Positions 1 to 5,675 of a stretch of DNA of 10,283 nt are shown piece after piece (the first letter of the stretch is position 1; the number at the start of each line of letters is the position of its first letter). Source of the stretch: JAYEMH01 sp034717985 [NCBI: Candidatus Ratteibacteria bacterium] (GTDB lineage: Bacteria; CAZDME01; JAYEMH01); assembly GCA_034717985.1 (NCBI GenBank), contig JAYEMH010000022.1:3949-14231 (forward strand), given 5' to 3'. Below the pieces are notes generated by a model. That model was not told where the DNA came from, did no database searches, and worked only from the letters and a program-made list of their open reading frames with translations. The position numbers and the translations under genes are program-made.

Positions 1-383
1 TTCACAGAGAACTCTTTTGTTTTTTTTGACCCTTTTATTTTTTTATCTATAACGGACAGGTCATGACCTGTCCCTACACATTTTTTTGTTATTTTTCCTC
101 TGTGTCCTCTCTGGTCAATCTTTCTCTGTATTTGTGATATTTTGCCTGCCCCGTACCTAAGCCAAAGGCGAATGGTATCGGGGTTTGTTCTGTGTTCACC
201 TGTGTTTATCTGTGGTTCCTTTCATTTTCTTTTATCTCTTTGTGTCTCTGTGTGCTCTATGGTTATTTTTTATCCTGTAAATCCTGTCAGAAACGTTTTG
301 TTTTTATTTTTGTATTTTCTTTTTCTTCTCTGTGGACTCTGTGGTTAATTCTTTCATGTTTTTTCATGTTACTTTTGACACTA
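1..383. repeat. Intergenic repeat element, copy 1 (left end cut by window edge)
   Basis: This stretch downstream of sufB carries no credible gene. It aligns by eye with 7165-7480: the two share the poly-T tract, the palindrome at 54-73, the TTTGCCTGCCCCG block with the following sequence around 140-205, and the end block CTCTGTGG...TTTCATGTT...TTTGACACTA (about 331-383). Copy 1 has about 110 extra bases (roughly 209-325) that include more CTCTGTG and ATCCTGT motifs. CTCTGTGG/CCACAGAG units recur through the element. The small reading frames inside (for example 142-348) are rich in Phe, Leu and Cys from the T-rich sequence and look spurious. The window start cuts the left terminal inverted repeat. 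Confidence 0.7.
54..77 (+). repeat. REP-like palindrome with CTAC tail
   Basis: GGACAGGTCATGACCTGTCC is a perfect 20-base palindrome followed directly by CTAC, so the opposite strand reads GTAG then the hairpin. The GTAG-hairpin layout is that of REP sequences recognised by RAYT transposases. An identical copy sits at 7242-7265 in the sister repeat element. Confidence 0.75.
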
Positions 384-387
384 CTAC

Positions 388-1599
388 CTATAATCCTTCT
401 CCAACGGGGTAAGTGGCTACCGCCTTATCCACCTCTTTTTGCAGAACTTCGGGCAAACCCATAATGGAGGTATCCAAAAATCCTCTGACAATAGCCGCCT
501 GAGCTTCATCCTGACTGAGACCCCTGGCCATAAGATATTCTATTTCATCCCGGGCAATTTTCCCGACGGCCGCCTCGTGAGACATCTCCACTCCTTTGAC
601 ATTTCCTTCCAGCTCAGGAATAGCATCTATCAGACCTTTCTCAGCCAGCATAAGTCCCCGGCATTCAAGGTGGGCTTTTATTCCCTTTGCCTCCCCGATG
701 AGATGACCCCGGGCAATAATATGCCCGCCGGCGGAAACGGCCCGGGATATTACCTCGGCTCTTGAAGCTTCGGCCTTCAATATTACCCGGGAGCCCACGT
801 CAAGATGCGTCCCCGAAGAGGCAAAAAGAATGGAGTTATACCGCGCCAAAGCACCGCCTCCGACCAATTCCGCCTTAGGACACATCTGTAAGGTTTTTAC
901 CGGCTTGAGGCAGATATAATTTGACAAAAAGGCGCCGCCTTCTTCAACCAGGGTCGCCGTCCTGGGACGGACAGCTACATCTTCGGCCCAGTTATGAATC
1001 ATGGTAAAGGTTAATTTTGCCCCTTTTTTGACATAAAATTCCGAGATGCCGATGTGGAGGCCCCGCCGAACATCACCGGCGGCAGCACAGCCGGTAATCA
1101 CCTCAAGGTCTGAACCCTCCTCGGCAATTATAATATTATGAACGTTCTGAATTATATTATTTTCGTTAATAAACAAACAGGCCTGTAAAGGGTAAACTGT
1201 TTTTACACCGGGAAGAGCCCGCAGGAAATAACCCTGATGCGGCTGTCTCTGTGCCTGTTTGGTAAAATCATCCGCTTCAATTGAAATCACCTTCCAGAAA
1301 TAATTGTTAAGCCACTCATGTTTTTTCAAGGCCTGGCTAATACTCATTACCTCAAGCCCGGGATAAAGACTTTTTGAATGCACAACGCTGTGGTCCATTT
1401 GTAGATAAGTGCCGGAACGCCCTTTTTGTGAGGGGTCTATGCCGGCAGATAACATATTTTCTTTCTGGCCGGAACCAAGCTTTTGCAGGTTTTCCAGGTA
1501 TCCCCAGGACTTAACCTTAGCTTTGTATGATTCAATATTTATTTTACCCGGAGAGGGGGTTCTTGTTTTGGTTTTTTGCTTTTGCATATCACGCACCAT
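388..1599 (-). CDS. sufB: SufB/SufD-family Fe-S cluster assembly scaffold (minimal SufBC type)
   Basis: This is the scaffold subunit that, with the SufC ATPase, builds Fe-S clusters in the cytoplasm. The 403-residue protein is one SufBD beta-helix domain without the long N-terminal region of E. coli SufB, which fits the two-gene minimal SUF type found in many archaea and anaerobes. Family blocks seen are TGCAAAGDVRRGLHIG (about 169-184), KKGAKLTFTMIHNW (191-204), AHLECRGLMLAEKG (309-322), DAIPELEG (325-332) and a C-terminal MSHEAAVGKI (339-348). By eye, Cys313 and Glu342 match the E. coli SufB Cys405 and Glu434 implicated in cluster assembly. The gene follows sufC and overlaps its 3' end by 61 bases. 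The ATG at 1599 has no clear ribosome site, so the ATG at 1587 is equally possible. No separate SufD, SufS, SufU or SufE is present in the window. The family call is firm. The exact start is not. Confidence 0.95.
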   Translation of the reverse strand: MVRDMQKQKTKTRTPSPGKINIESYKAKVKSWGYLENLQKLGSGQKENMLSAGIDPSQKGRSGTYLQMDHSVVHSKSLYPGLEVMSISQALKKHEWLNNYFWKVISIEADDFTKQAQRQPHQGYFLRALPGVKTVYPLQACLFINENNIIQNVHNIIIAEEGSDLEVITGCAAAGDVRRGLHIGISEFYVKKGAKLTFTMIHNWAEDVAVRPRTATLVEEGGAFLSNYICLKPVKTLQMCPKAELVGGGALARYNSILFASSGTHLDVGSRVILKAEASRAEVISRAVSAGGHIIARGHLIGEAKGIKAHLECRGLMLAEKGLIDAIPELEGNVKGVEMSHEAAVGKIARDEIEYLMARGLSQDEAQAAIVRGFLDTSIMGLPEVLQKEVDKAVATYPVGEGL

Positions 1600-2321
1600 T
1601 CATATCCGTGTTTTTTTACCGTTTCCAATATTGTCATAGGGTCGCCAACACAGTGAAGCCGGCCTCCGACGATAACACAGCCTGAGTCTGCCTTCACATA
1701 GTCCAGGATATAGCCGGTATGGGTAATAATTAACCCGGCATTATCCTTGTGCTTATTAAGTATCCGATTCATAATCCTGCCTACCAATATGATATTTTCC
1801 AAATCAACCCCGGATTCCGGTTCATCAAAAAAACTAAGCTCCGGGGAACCGGCCAGAAGCTGCAGTAATTCAGAACGCTTTATCTCTCCGCCGGAGAATC
1901 CTAAATTTATATCTCTATCCAGGAACGCTCTTAAATTAAGCTCTCCGGCCTCTTGGTCGGTATCAAAGCCGTCTCTCTTTATTAAATCTATCATCTGCCT
2001 CGTTTTCACCCCTCTGATGGTAGGCGGCCGCTGGAACATAATTCCCAGACCTAAGCGGACCCGTTCATCGACAGATAAATCGTTTATTCTTTTGCCTTTG
2101 AATATAATGTTCCCCCGGATAATTTTATAATTGGAAAAACCCATAATAGCCATGAGGAGAGATGTTTTTCCCGAACCATTGGGCCCTAAAAGAGCCATCC
2201 TCTGGCCATTCTTAATCTCTAAATTGATGTCGGTTAAAACTTCCCGGCCGGATATTTCAACAGTTAGGTTTTCTATTCTTAACATCTTATCGGCGGGCTT
2301 CCTGATATTAACCCCGTTCAT
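1539..2321 (-). CDS. sufC: SufC ABC-type ATPase of the Fe-S assembly system
   Basis: This cytoplasmic ATPase partners SufB and drives conformational change during Fe-S cluster assembly. Counting from the ATG at 2321 (260 residues), the Walker A motif GPNGSGKT is at 46-53, the Q-loop Gln at 97, the signature FSGGE at 142-146 in the SufC-type context GFSGGEIKRSELLQ, Walker B with FFDEPESG at 164-171, and the H-loop His at 201. The FFDEPESGVD block separates SufC from transport ATPases. The C-terminus adds an extra tail with a CxxC pair (Cys243, Cys246). The ATG at 2321 is chosen because AAGGAA lies 4 bases upstream and the promoter at 2356-2383 gives a leader of about 28 bases. An in-frame TTG at 2342 would sit only a few bases from the transcript start. 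Expression is probably as a sufCB operon. Confidence 0.95.
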   Translation of the reverse strand: MNGVNIRKPADKMLRIENLTVEISGREVLTDINLEIKNGQRMALLGPNGSGKTSLLMAIMGFSNYKIIRGNIIFKGKRINDLSVDERVRLGLGIMFQRPPTIRGVKTRQMIDLIKRDGFDTDQEAGELNLRAFLDRDINLGFSGGEIKRSELLQLLAGSPELSFFDEPESGVDLENIILVGRIMNRILNKHKDNAGLIITHTGYILDYVKADSGCVIVGGRLHCVGDPMTILETVKKHGYEWCVICKSKKPKQEPPLRVK

Positions 2322-2355
2322 TATTTCCTTCATTTCCTTCAATGCTTTTCCTGTT

Positions 2356-2383
2356 ATTATAACCTTAACCGGATAACAATCAA
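2356..2383 (-). promoter_or_regulatory. Sigma70-type promoter of sufCB
   Basis: On the minus strand TTGATT (2378-2383) and a perfect TATAAT (2356-2361) are separated by 16 bases. Transcription would start near 2349, about 28 bases before the sufC ATG. No Fe-S regulator operator is recognisable. Confidence 0.7.
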
Positions 2384-2403
2384 GGCTTTTTTCTTTCTAT
2401 AGA

Positions 2404-2427
2404 GGACAAGGCATGCCTTGTCCCTAC
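2404..2427 (+). repeat. REP-like palindrome with CTAC tail, left of the RAYT pseudogene
   Basis: GGACAAGGCATGCCTTGTCC is a perfect palindrome followed by CTAC. It lies just upstream of the sufCB promoter. It differs from the copy at 3066 only at the paired third and eighteenth bases (A-T here, G-C there), so the hairpin is kept. Confidence 0.8.
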
Positions 2428-2491
2428 AGGTTAAAATAATGAAATACATAAATAAAATTATAACAAACCAATCCAGGTAATTTTTCCCCGC

Positions 2492-2534
2492 GGCTAACGC
2501 CGCTCCGTAAAACCGGTTATTTCAAGCGTTAGAC
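2492..2534 (+). other. Possible degenerate attC-like site upstream of RAYT
   Basis: GGCTAAC (2492-2498) and GTTAGAC (2528-2534) pair at 6 of 7 positions and lie within the longer inverted repeat CTAACGC...GCGTTAG. GTTAGAC fits the integron R' consensus GTTRRRY, and the bases before it (TTCAAGC) look like the end of known attC sites. At 43 bases the site is shorter than typical attC, the R'' box breaks the RYYYAAC consensus at one base, and no clear L boxes are seen. It may be only a local hairpin. Confidence 0.25.
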
Positions 2535-2703
2535 AAAACAAATAAAAATAAATGCCAAAATCATATACCCGTCGAAACACTAATCGAATCCCTCGGCATA
2601 ATTATTCAACGCCAGGGCAATATTTCATAACGATTTGCACAGAAAATCGGCAACAGAATATGTAATAATGCCCAATCATATTCATGGAATAATCAATATT
2701 GCT

Positions 2704-2730
2704 GTAGGGGCGGCTCTATGTAGCCGCCCG
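2704..2730 (-). repeat. REP hairpin inside RAYT frame, left arm of REPIN-like pair
   Basis: The plus strand reads GTAG, then an 8-bp stem GGGCGGCT/AGCCGCCC (written on the minus strand) around the loop ACATAG. It is inverted relative to the copy at 2804-2830. Flanks and loop are identical between the two copies and only three stem base pairs differ. Confidence 0.8.
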
Positions 2731-2803
2731 TTAATAAATCCGTATATCGGCCCGATACAAAATAACAAAAATAATATCATCGGCAACAAAAATCGTATTA
2801 ATG

Positions 2804-2830
2804 CGGGCGAAAACATAGTTTCGCCCCTAC
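2804..2830 (+). repeat. REP hairpin inside RAYT frame, right arm of REPIN-like pair
   Basis: The stem GGGCGAAA/TTTCGCCC encloses the loop ACATAG and is followed by CTAC. With 2704-2730 it forms a 127-base unit with inverted ends GTAGGGGCG and CGCCCCTAC, the architecture called REPIN in other genomes. Confidence 0.8.
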
Positions 2831-3065
2831 AATATGACGGTTTAGGACAATATATATCGTGGTTTAAACGAATGGCAACAAATAAATATATTCGAAATGT
2901 AAAAAATAACAATTGGCGCCCATTCAACAAACGTCTCTGGCAGCGCAATTACCACGACCACATCATACGGAATGACAAATCATTAAATAATATTCGTAAT
3001 TACATAATTACCAACCCGGCAACCTGGAATATGGACGAAAATAATATTAAAAATTATTCTTCAGA

Positions 3066-3089
3066 GGGCAAGGCATGCCTTGCCCCTAC
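3066..3089 (+). repeat. REP-like palindrome with CTAC tail at the RAYT 3' end
   Basis: GGGCAAGGCATGCCTTGCCC is a perfect palindrome followed by CTAC. It encodes the last residues of the RAYT frame (GKACLAPT) just before the stop codon and faces the same way as the copy at 2404. Confidence 0.8.
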
Positions 3090-3090
3090 T

Positions 3091-3150
3091 GCCTAACCAG
3101 GCAACTCAGCGGATCCCGAAGCGTCGGGGCCGCTGAATTTTGTGTTGGAT
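3091..3150 (+). other. Candidate integron attC site (60 bases)
   Basis: GCCTAAC (3091-3097) fits the R'' consensus RYYYAAC and GTTGGAT (3144-3150) fits R' GTTRRRY. Inside them CTCAGCGG (3105-3112) and CCGCTGAA (3130-3137) pair at 7 of 8 positions as L boxes, and the centre CCCGA-AGCG-TCGGG is a compact hairpin. Spacers are 7 and 6 bases and the total length matches classic 59-base elements. The stop codon of the RAYT frame overlaps R'', as is usual in gene cassettes. Weak points are poor outer R''/R' pairing (two wobbles and one mismatch) and no integrase in the window. The hairpin with its following AATTTT could instead be a weak terminator. Confidence 0.4.
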
Positions 3151-3159
3151 GTAAAAAAT

Positions 3160-3193
3160 AAGGAGGACGGTGCAAGATTTATTTTTATTTTAG
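3160..3193 (+). other. Strong ribosome site followed by a seven-codon frame
   Basis: AAGGAGG lies 3 bases before a GTG at 3170 that opens only seven codons before TAG. It sits directly after the attC-like site. It looks like the 5' end of another gene or cassette cut off at the edge of the minus-strand ATP-grasp gene, with which it overlaps. It is probably not functional. Confidence 0.3.
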
Positions 3194-4270
3194 GTGTTTG
3201 AACAATTCCCCTTTATTGTCCAGCCGGGTTAATTCTTTGATCATGCTTCTGGCCAGATTAAAGGTTCTTCGTTTGGGGAAGCCGGGGAAAACATTAACAT
3301 CTACGATATAAACATCTTTAAGATGGCGGTCAAGCACAATGTCTATACCGGCCAATTTTAAATCCAGAGCCCGGGCTGCTTTCAGGGCTGTCTTTTCCGC
3401 TTTGGCCAATAACTTTTTGGGTATGAATTGTAAAAAACCGGGCTCGCCCTTCCCCCCTTGAGAAATATTGGTGGTGATTTCCTGCGGCTGATTTGTCTTT
3501 GGGTAAATATATAGACATTTTTGAAAAAACGTATAAATCCTTAAATCAAACTTCTTTCGCTTGACGATGAGAGAATCAACTGCTTCCTCAATCAGAATAT
3601 CTTTTTTAATCAGCTCTCTTAAAAAAGTCCTGTTTCCGGTAATATCCCTGAAATGCCAACCGTGGTCAGACCGGCGGCTGATAATTCTATCGTCGTGGAA
3701 TTGAAAATTCGTCTGCCAGTTTGACCAGCTAAGATAGGTGATTCCCTTGCCCATAGAGCCATATCTCGGTTTTAAAAAAAGCGAGTCCCCTTTAGAGAGA
3801 AATTTATAAATATCCCTGGTATGGGCAGCCAGATGCCGCCTGGGAACGGGAATTTTGGCCAGGGAAAGCCTGAGCTCAATGAGCCGCTTATCCCGGTACC
3901 GCCCGGATAAAAGCGGCTCATTTATAACCAGGACTTCCTGCCCGGAGAAATTCTTTTTTATGATCTTGTCTATTCTCTTCCAGAAAGACATAAATTTCCG
4001 GTAAAAAACACGGTTGCCGTACATTCCCCGGTAGGATTTGTGTTCAATATTTTTATTCCAATAATTAAACGGAAAGAATAAAAATATGATGACTTTTTTT
4101 GTCCTTATTCTGGGTAGTTTCTCTTGAAGAACCCTGGTATAATTTGCCGTGGCATAATTAAAGCCTTGTCTCTGCAGTAAATGTTTCTCCTTATTGAATT
4201 TTTTATATTCATCATAATCAAGCCTGTCCCCGAAACTTAAAACAGTAATATTTCTTTTTATCTTTTTCAT
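3185..4270 (-). CDS. YheC/YheD-like ATP-grasp enzyme
   Basis: ATP-grasp enzymes use ATP to activate a carboxylate and join it to an amine or thiol. In this 361-residue protein the N-terminal third is lysine- and tyrosine-rich and not recognised. The ATP-grasp fold spans about 130-345: nucleotide loop LKPRYGSMGKG (166-176), the EEAVDS strand (228-233), FDLR (241-244), TTNISQGGKGEP (266-277), LAGIDIVLD (306-314) and the metal-binding strand VDVNVFPGF (323-331), with Asp324 and Asn326 as ligand candidates. The LKPxxGSxGKG, FDLR and TNxSxGG blocks resemble the YheC/YheD coat-associated family of Firmicutes, though no spore context is seen. It follows the dehydrogenase gene by 45 bases with no terminator, so co-transcription is likely. 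The ribosome site is weak. The substrate is unknown. The fold is firm and the subfamily less so. Confidence 0.8.
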   Translation of the reverse strand: MKKIKRNITVLSFGDRLDYDEYKKFNKEKHLLQRQGFNYATANYTRVLQEKLPRIRTKKVIIFLFFPFNYWNKNIEHKSYRGMYGNRVFYRKFMSFWKRIDKIIKKNFSGQEVLVINEPLLSGRYRDKRLIELRLSLAKIPVPRRHLAAHTRDIYKFLSKGDSLFLKPRYGSMGKGITYLSWSNWQTNFQFHDDRIISRRSDHGWHFRDITGNRTFLRELIKKDILIEEAVDSLIVKRKKFDLRIYTFFQKCLYIYPKTNQPQEITTNISQGGKGEPGFLQFIPKKLLAKAEKTALKAARALDLKLAGIDIVLDRHLKDVYIVDVNVFPGFPKRRTFNLARSMIKELTRLDNKGELFKHLK

Positions 4271-4315
4271 GTGGCTGTTTTTCTCTTCTGTGTGTACTCT
4301 GCGGTTGATTTTATA
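4271..4315. repeat. Fragment of the CTCTGTG intergenic repeat
   Basis: The gap between the two metabolic genes reads TTCTCTTCTGTGTGTACTCT then GCGGTTGATT. This resembles the right end of the repeat elements at about 328-350 and 7421-7446 (CTTCTCTGTG, ACTCTGTGGTT). It is probably a decayed remnant inside the operon. Confidence 0.5.
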
Positions 4316-5629
4316 CTAAACCAACTCTCTCTTTAAATAGCTAAATCCTGAAGTTAATCCGCCGCCTTGAGTTATAACCGCCTGACGGATTTCTTTAGGT
4401 AGAACCGCATCCTTAGTAATATCCTTTGCGCCCCGGGCGGCAATTTGGTAAACATAATCACCTATCAGCCCGCCGAACTCCCTGGAGGAATCCCCGGGCA
4501 ATTCAGCCGGCAGATTATCTATGGCCAGAATAGTAATGCCATCCTCTTTATACCCGTCAACAAATTTCTTTTTCCCGGGGTTATAGGTAAAAACCGGATT
4601 TTCCGGCACGGCCGCCTTATAGGTTAGTTCTATGCCTCCGTTAAGGTCACAGGATATATCGCCGATGAATTTCAGCCGAAAGCGCTTCTCGCCGGACAAT
4701 CTATTTATCATCGTTTTGGTAACCAAACGAGGATAACGGCTGTCCCAGTAACTGGCCTGAATAAGCAGATTAAGATAAGGCAGGTAAATATCCATATTGG
4801 ATTCGAATTTTTTCGGCTCCCGGAGGTATCTTTCGGAAGAAAATTCTCTTCCATCTTTATAGCGGTATCTTTTCCCCCGGGGGAAAACAACCTTATAAAT
4901 GTTTTTATCTACTGTTTTTGCCGGCCGGGCAACCAGATATTCTATCTCTCCGGGACGAATTTCCACCGGATTAAGAAACTTAAGGATTTTCTGTATACCT
5001 CCGGAAACATTTCCATGACCGGTTATACCGATAATAAAAGGCGAGATTTTCCGGTCAAACCCCTGGCGCTTAATTTTCTTACTAATCCGGGGCATTAACC
5101 GGATGATCTCTTTTAATGAGCCATAGTGATAAGCCGGCCTGAGGGATTGAAATGGGTTTCTAATCCCCTGCCACTGCAATTTCCTGCCCAGGTAATACAA
5201 ACTATCGATTAAGCCGCAAATCCCGGCAAACTTACCAAAATAAACCAGTCGCCGGTCATCGGAATCAGTAATTTTTTCATAATCAATTAAGGTTACACCC
5301 TTTTCTATAAATTCCTTAAGCAGCAGCATATTTCCCGGCTGGCCCTTGATAGTGTGTGAAAAAACCATATAGATTTTATCTTTGTAAACGGTGCCAAGTT
5401 TTGGCTCTTTGATGCCTAATAAAAGAACCGCTCTTTTAAATTTATCTAAAACCGCCGCCCCGGTTTTCTTATATTCCCCATCACTAAATACTCTCGTTTC
5501 GCTTGATTCGACTTCTACTTCAATGCCTTTTTTTACCAGCCGGCGGACATCCAAAGGGGTAAGCGGAGCCCTCTTTTCTCCTTTTTCGCTCCTTTCTTTT
5601 AAGATGCCAACTACAAGATTTTCTCTCAT
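4316..5629 (-). CDS. Lysine-ketoglutarate-reductase-like (LKR/LOR) dehydrogenase
   Basis: The 437-residue protein matches the reductase half of bifunctional lysine-ketoglutarate reductase/saccharopine dehydrogenase, which joins lysine and 2-oxoglutarate through a reduced imine to give saccharopine. Motifs in order are the AlaDH/PNT-type N-terminus GILKERSEKGEKRAPLTP (8-25), FSHTIKGQPGNM (90-101), the dinucleotide-type loop GHGNVSGG (204-211), ASYWDSRYPRLVT (292-304), GDISCDLNGGIE (323-334) and AIDNLPAELPGDSSREFGG (369-387). The last three closely follow plant and animal LKR blocks. No saccharopine dehydrogenase half is fused or adjacent, so a lysine-degradation role is not established. The partner gene downstream is an ATP-grasp ligase, which hints at building an amine-linked or amide-linked product (inference). 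The ATG at 5629 has only a distant AGGGGA, 17 bases upstream. Confidence 0.88.
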   Translation of the reverse strand: MRENLVVGILKERSEKGEKRAPLTPLDVRRLVKKGIEVEVESSETRVFSDGEYKKTGAAVLDKFKRAVLLLGIKEPKLGTVYKDKIYMVFSHTIKGQPGNMLLLKEFIEKGVTLIDYEKITDSDDRRLVYFGKFAGICGLIDSLYYLGRKLQWQGIRNPFQSLRPAYHYGSLKEIIRLMPRISKKIKRQGFDRKISPFIIGITGHGNVSGGIQKILKFLNPVEIRPGEIEYLVARPAKTVDKNIYKVVFPRGKRYRYKDGREFSSERYLREPKKFESNMDIYLPYLNLLIQASYWDSRYPRLVTKTMINRLSGEKRFRLKFIGDISCDLNGGIELTYKAAVPENPVFTYNPGKKKFVDGYKEDGITILAIDNLPAELPGDSSREFGGLIGDYVYQIAARGAKDITKDAVLPKEIRQAVITQGGGLTSGFSYLKRELV

Positions 5630-5675
5630 CCAAGCGCTATTATTGCTTCCCCTTTAGTTGCTTTTCCTTCAACTC

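Larger units (their letters stand above)
2552..3096 (+). pseudogene. Broken REP-associated tyrosine transposase (RAYT, Y1/IS200-like)
   Basis: RAYTs are single-strand HUH nucleases that act on REP hairpins. The start at 2552 encodes MPKSYTRRNTNRIPRHNYSTPGQYFITICTENRQQ, a typical RAYT N-terminus, but that frame stops at 2665. The rest continues in another frame to 3096. There EYVIMPNHIHGI holds the HUH motif (His codons at about 2677 and 2683), LWQRNYHDHIIRN follows, and NYIITNP carries the catalytic-type Tyr. Roughly 35-40 residues normally lying between TICTENR and EYVIMPNH are absent, so an internal deletion with a frameshift is the simplest reading. A REPIN-like pair (2704-2830) is read through in frame as a linker, and the last codons come from another REP (3066-3089). 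The codons are much more AT-rich than in the neighbours, which suggests transfer. The intact catalytic half could still be made from the ATG at 2668, but no ribosome site supports this. Confidence 0.85.

Noticed and set aside
142-464. Small plus-strand reading frames in the left repeat
   Set aside because: They are T-rich translations of repeat DNA with no ribosome site or family motif, and the 7276-7464 frame in the sister copy is equally unconvincing.
2342-2342. TTG at 2342 as the sufC start
   Set aside because: The predicted transcript begins about 7 bases upstream, leaving no room for a ribosome site, whereas the ATG at 2321 has AAGGAA in place.
3107-3141. Rho-independent terminator of the ATP-grasp gene
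   Set aside because: On the minus strand no T-run follows the hairpin. On the plus strand only four T residues follow, so it is at best a weak terminator for the RAYT pseudogene.
4316-5629. Alanine dehydrogenase or transhydrogenase
   Set aside because: The N-terminus is similar, but YWDSRYPRLVT, GDISCDLNGGIE and DNLPAELP are blocks of lysine-ketoglutarate reductase.
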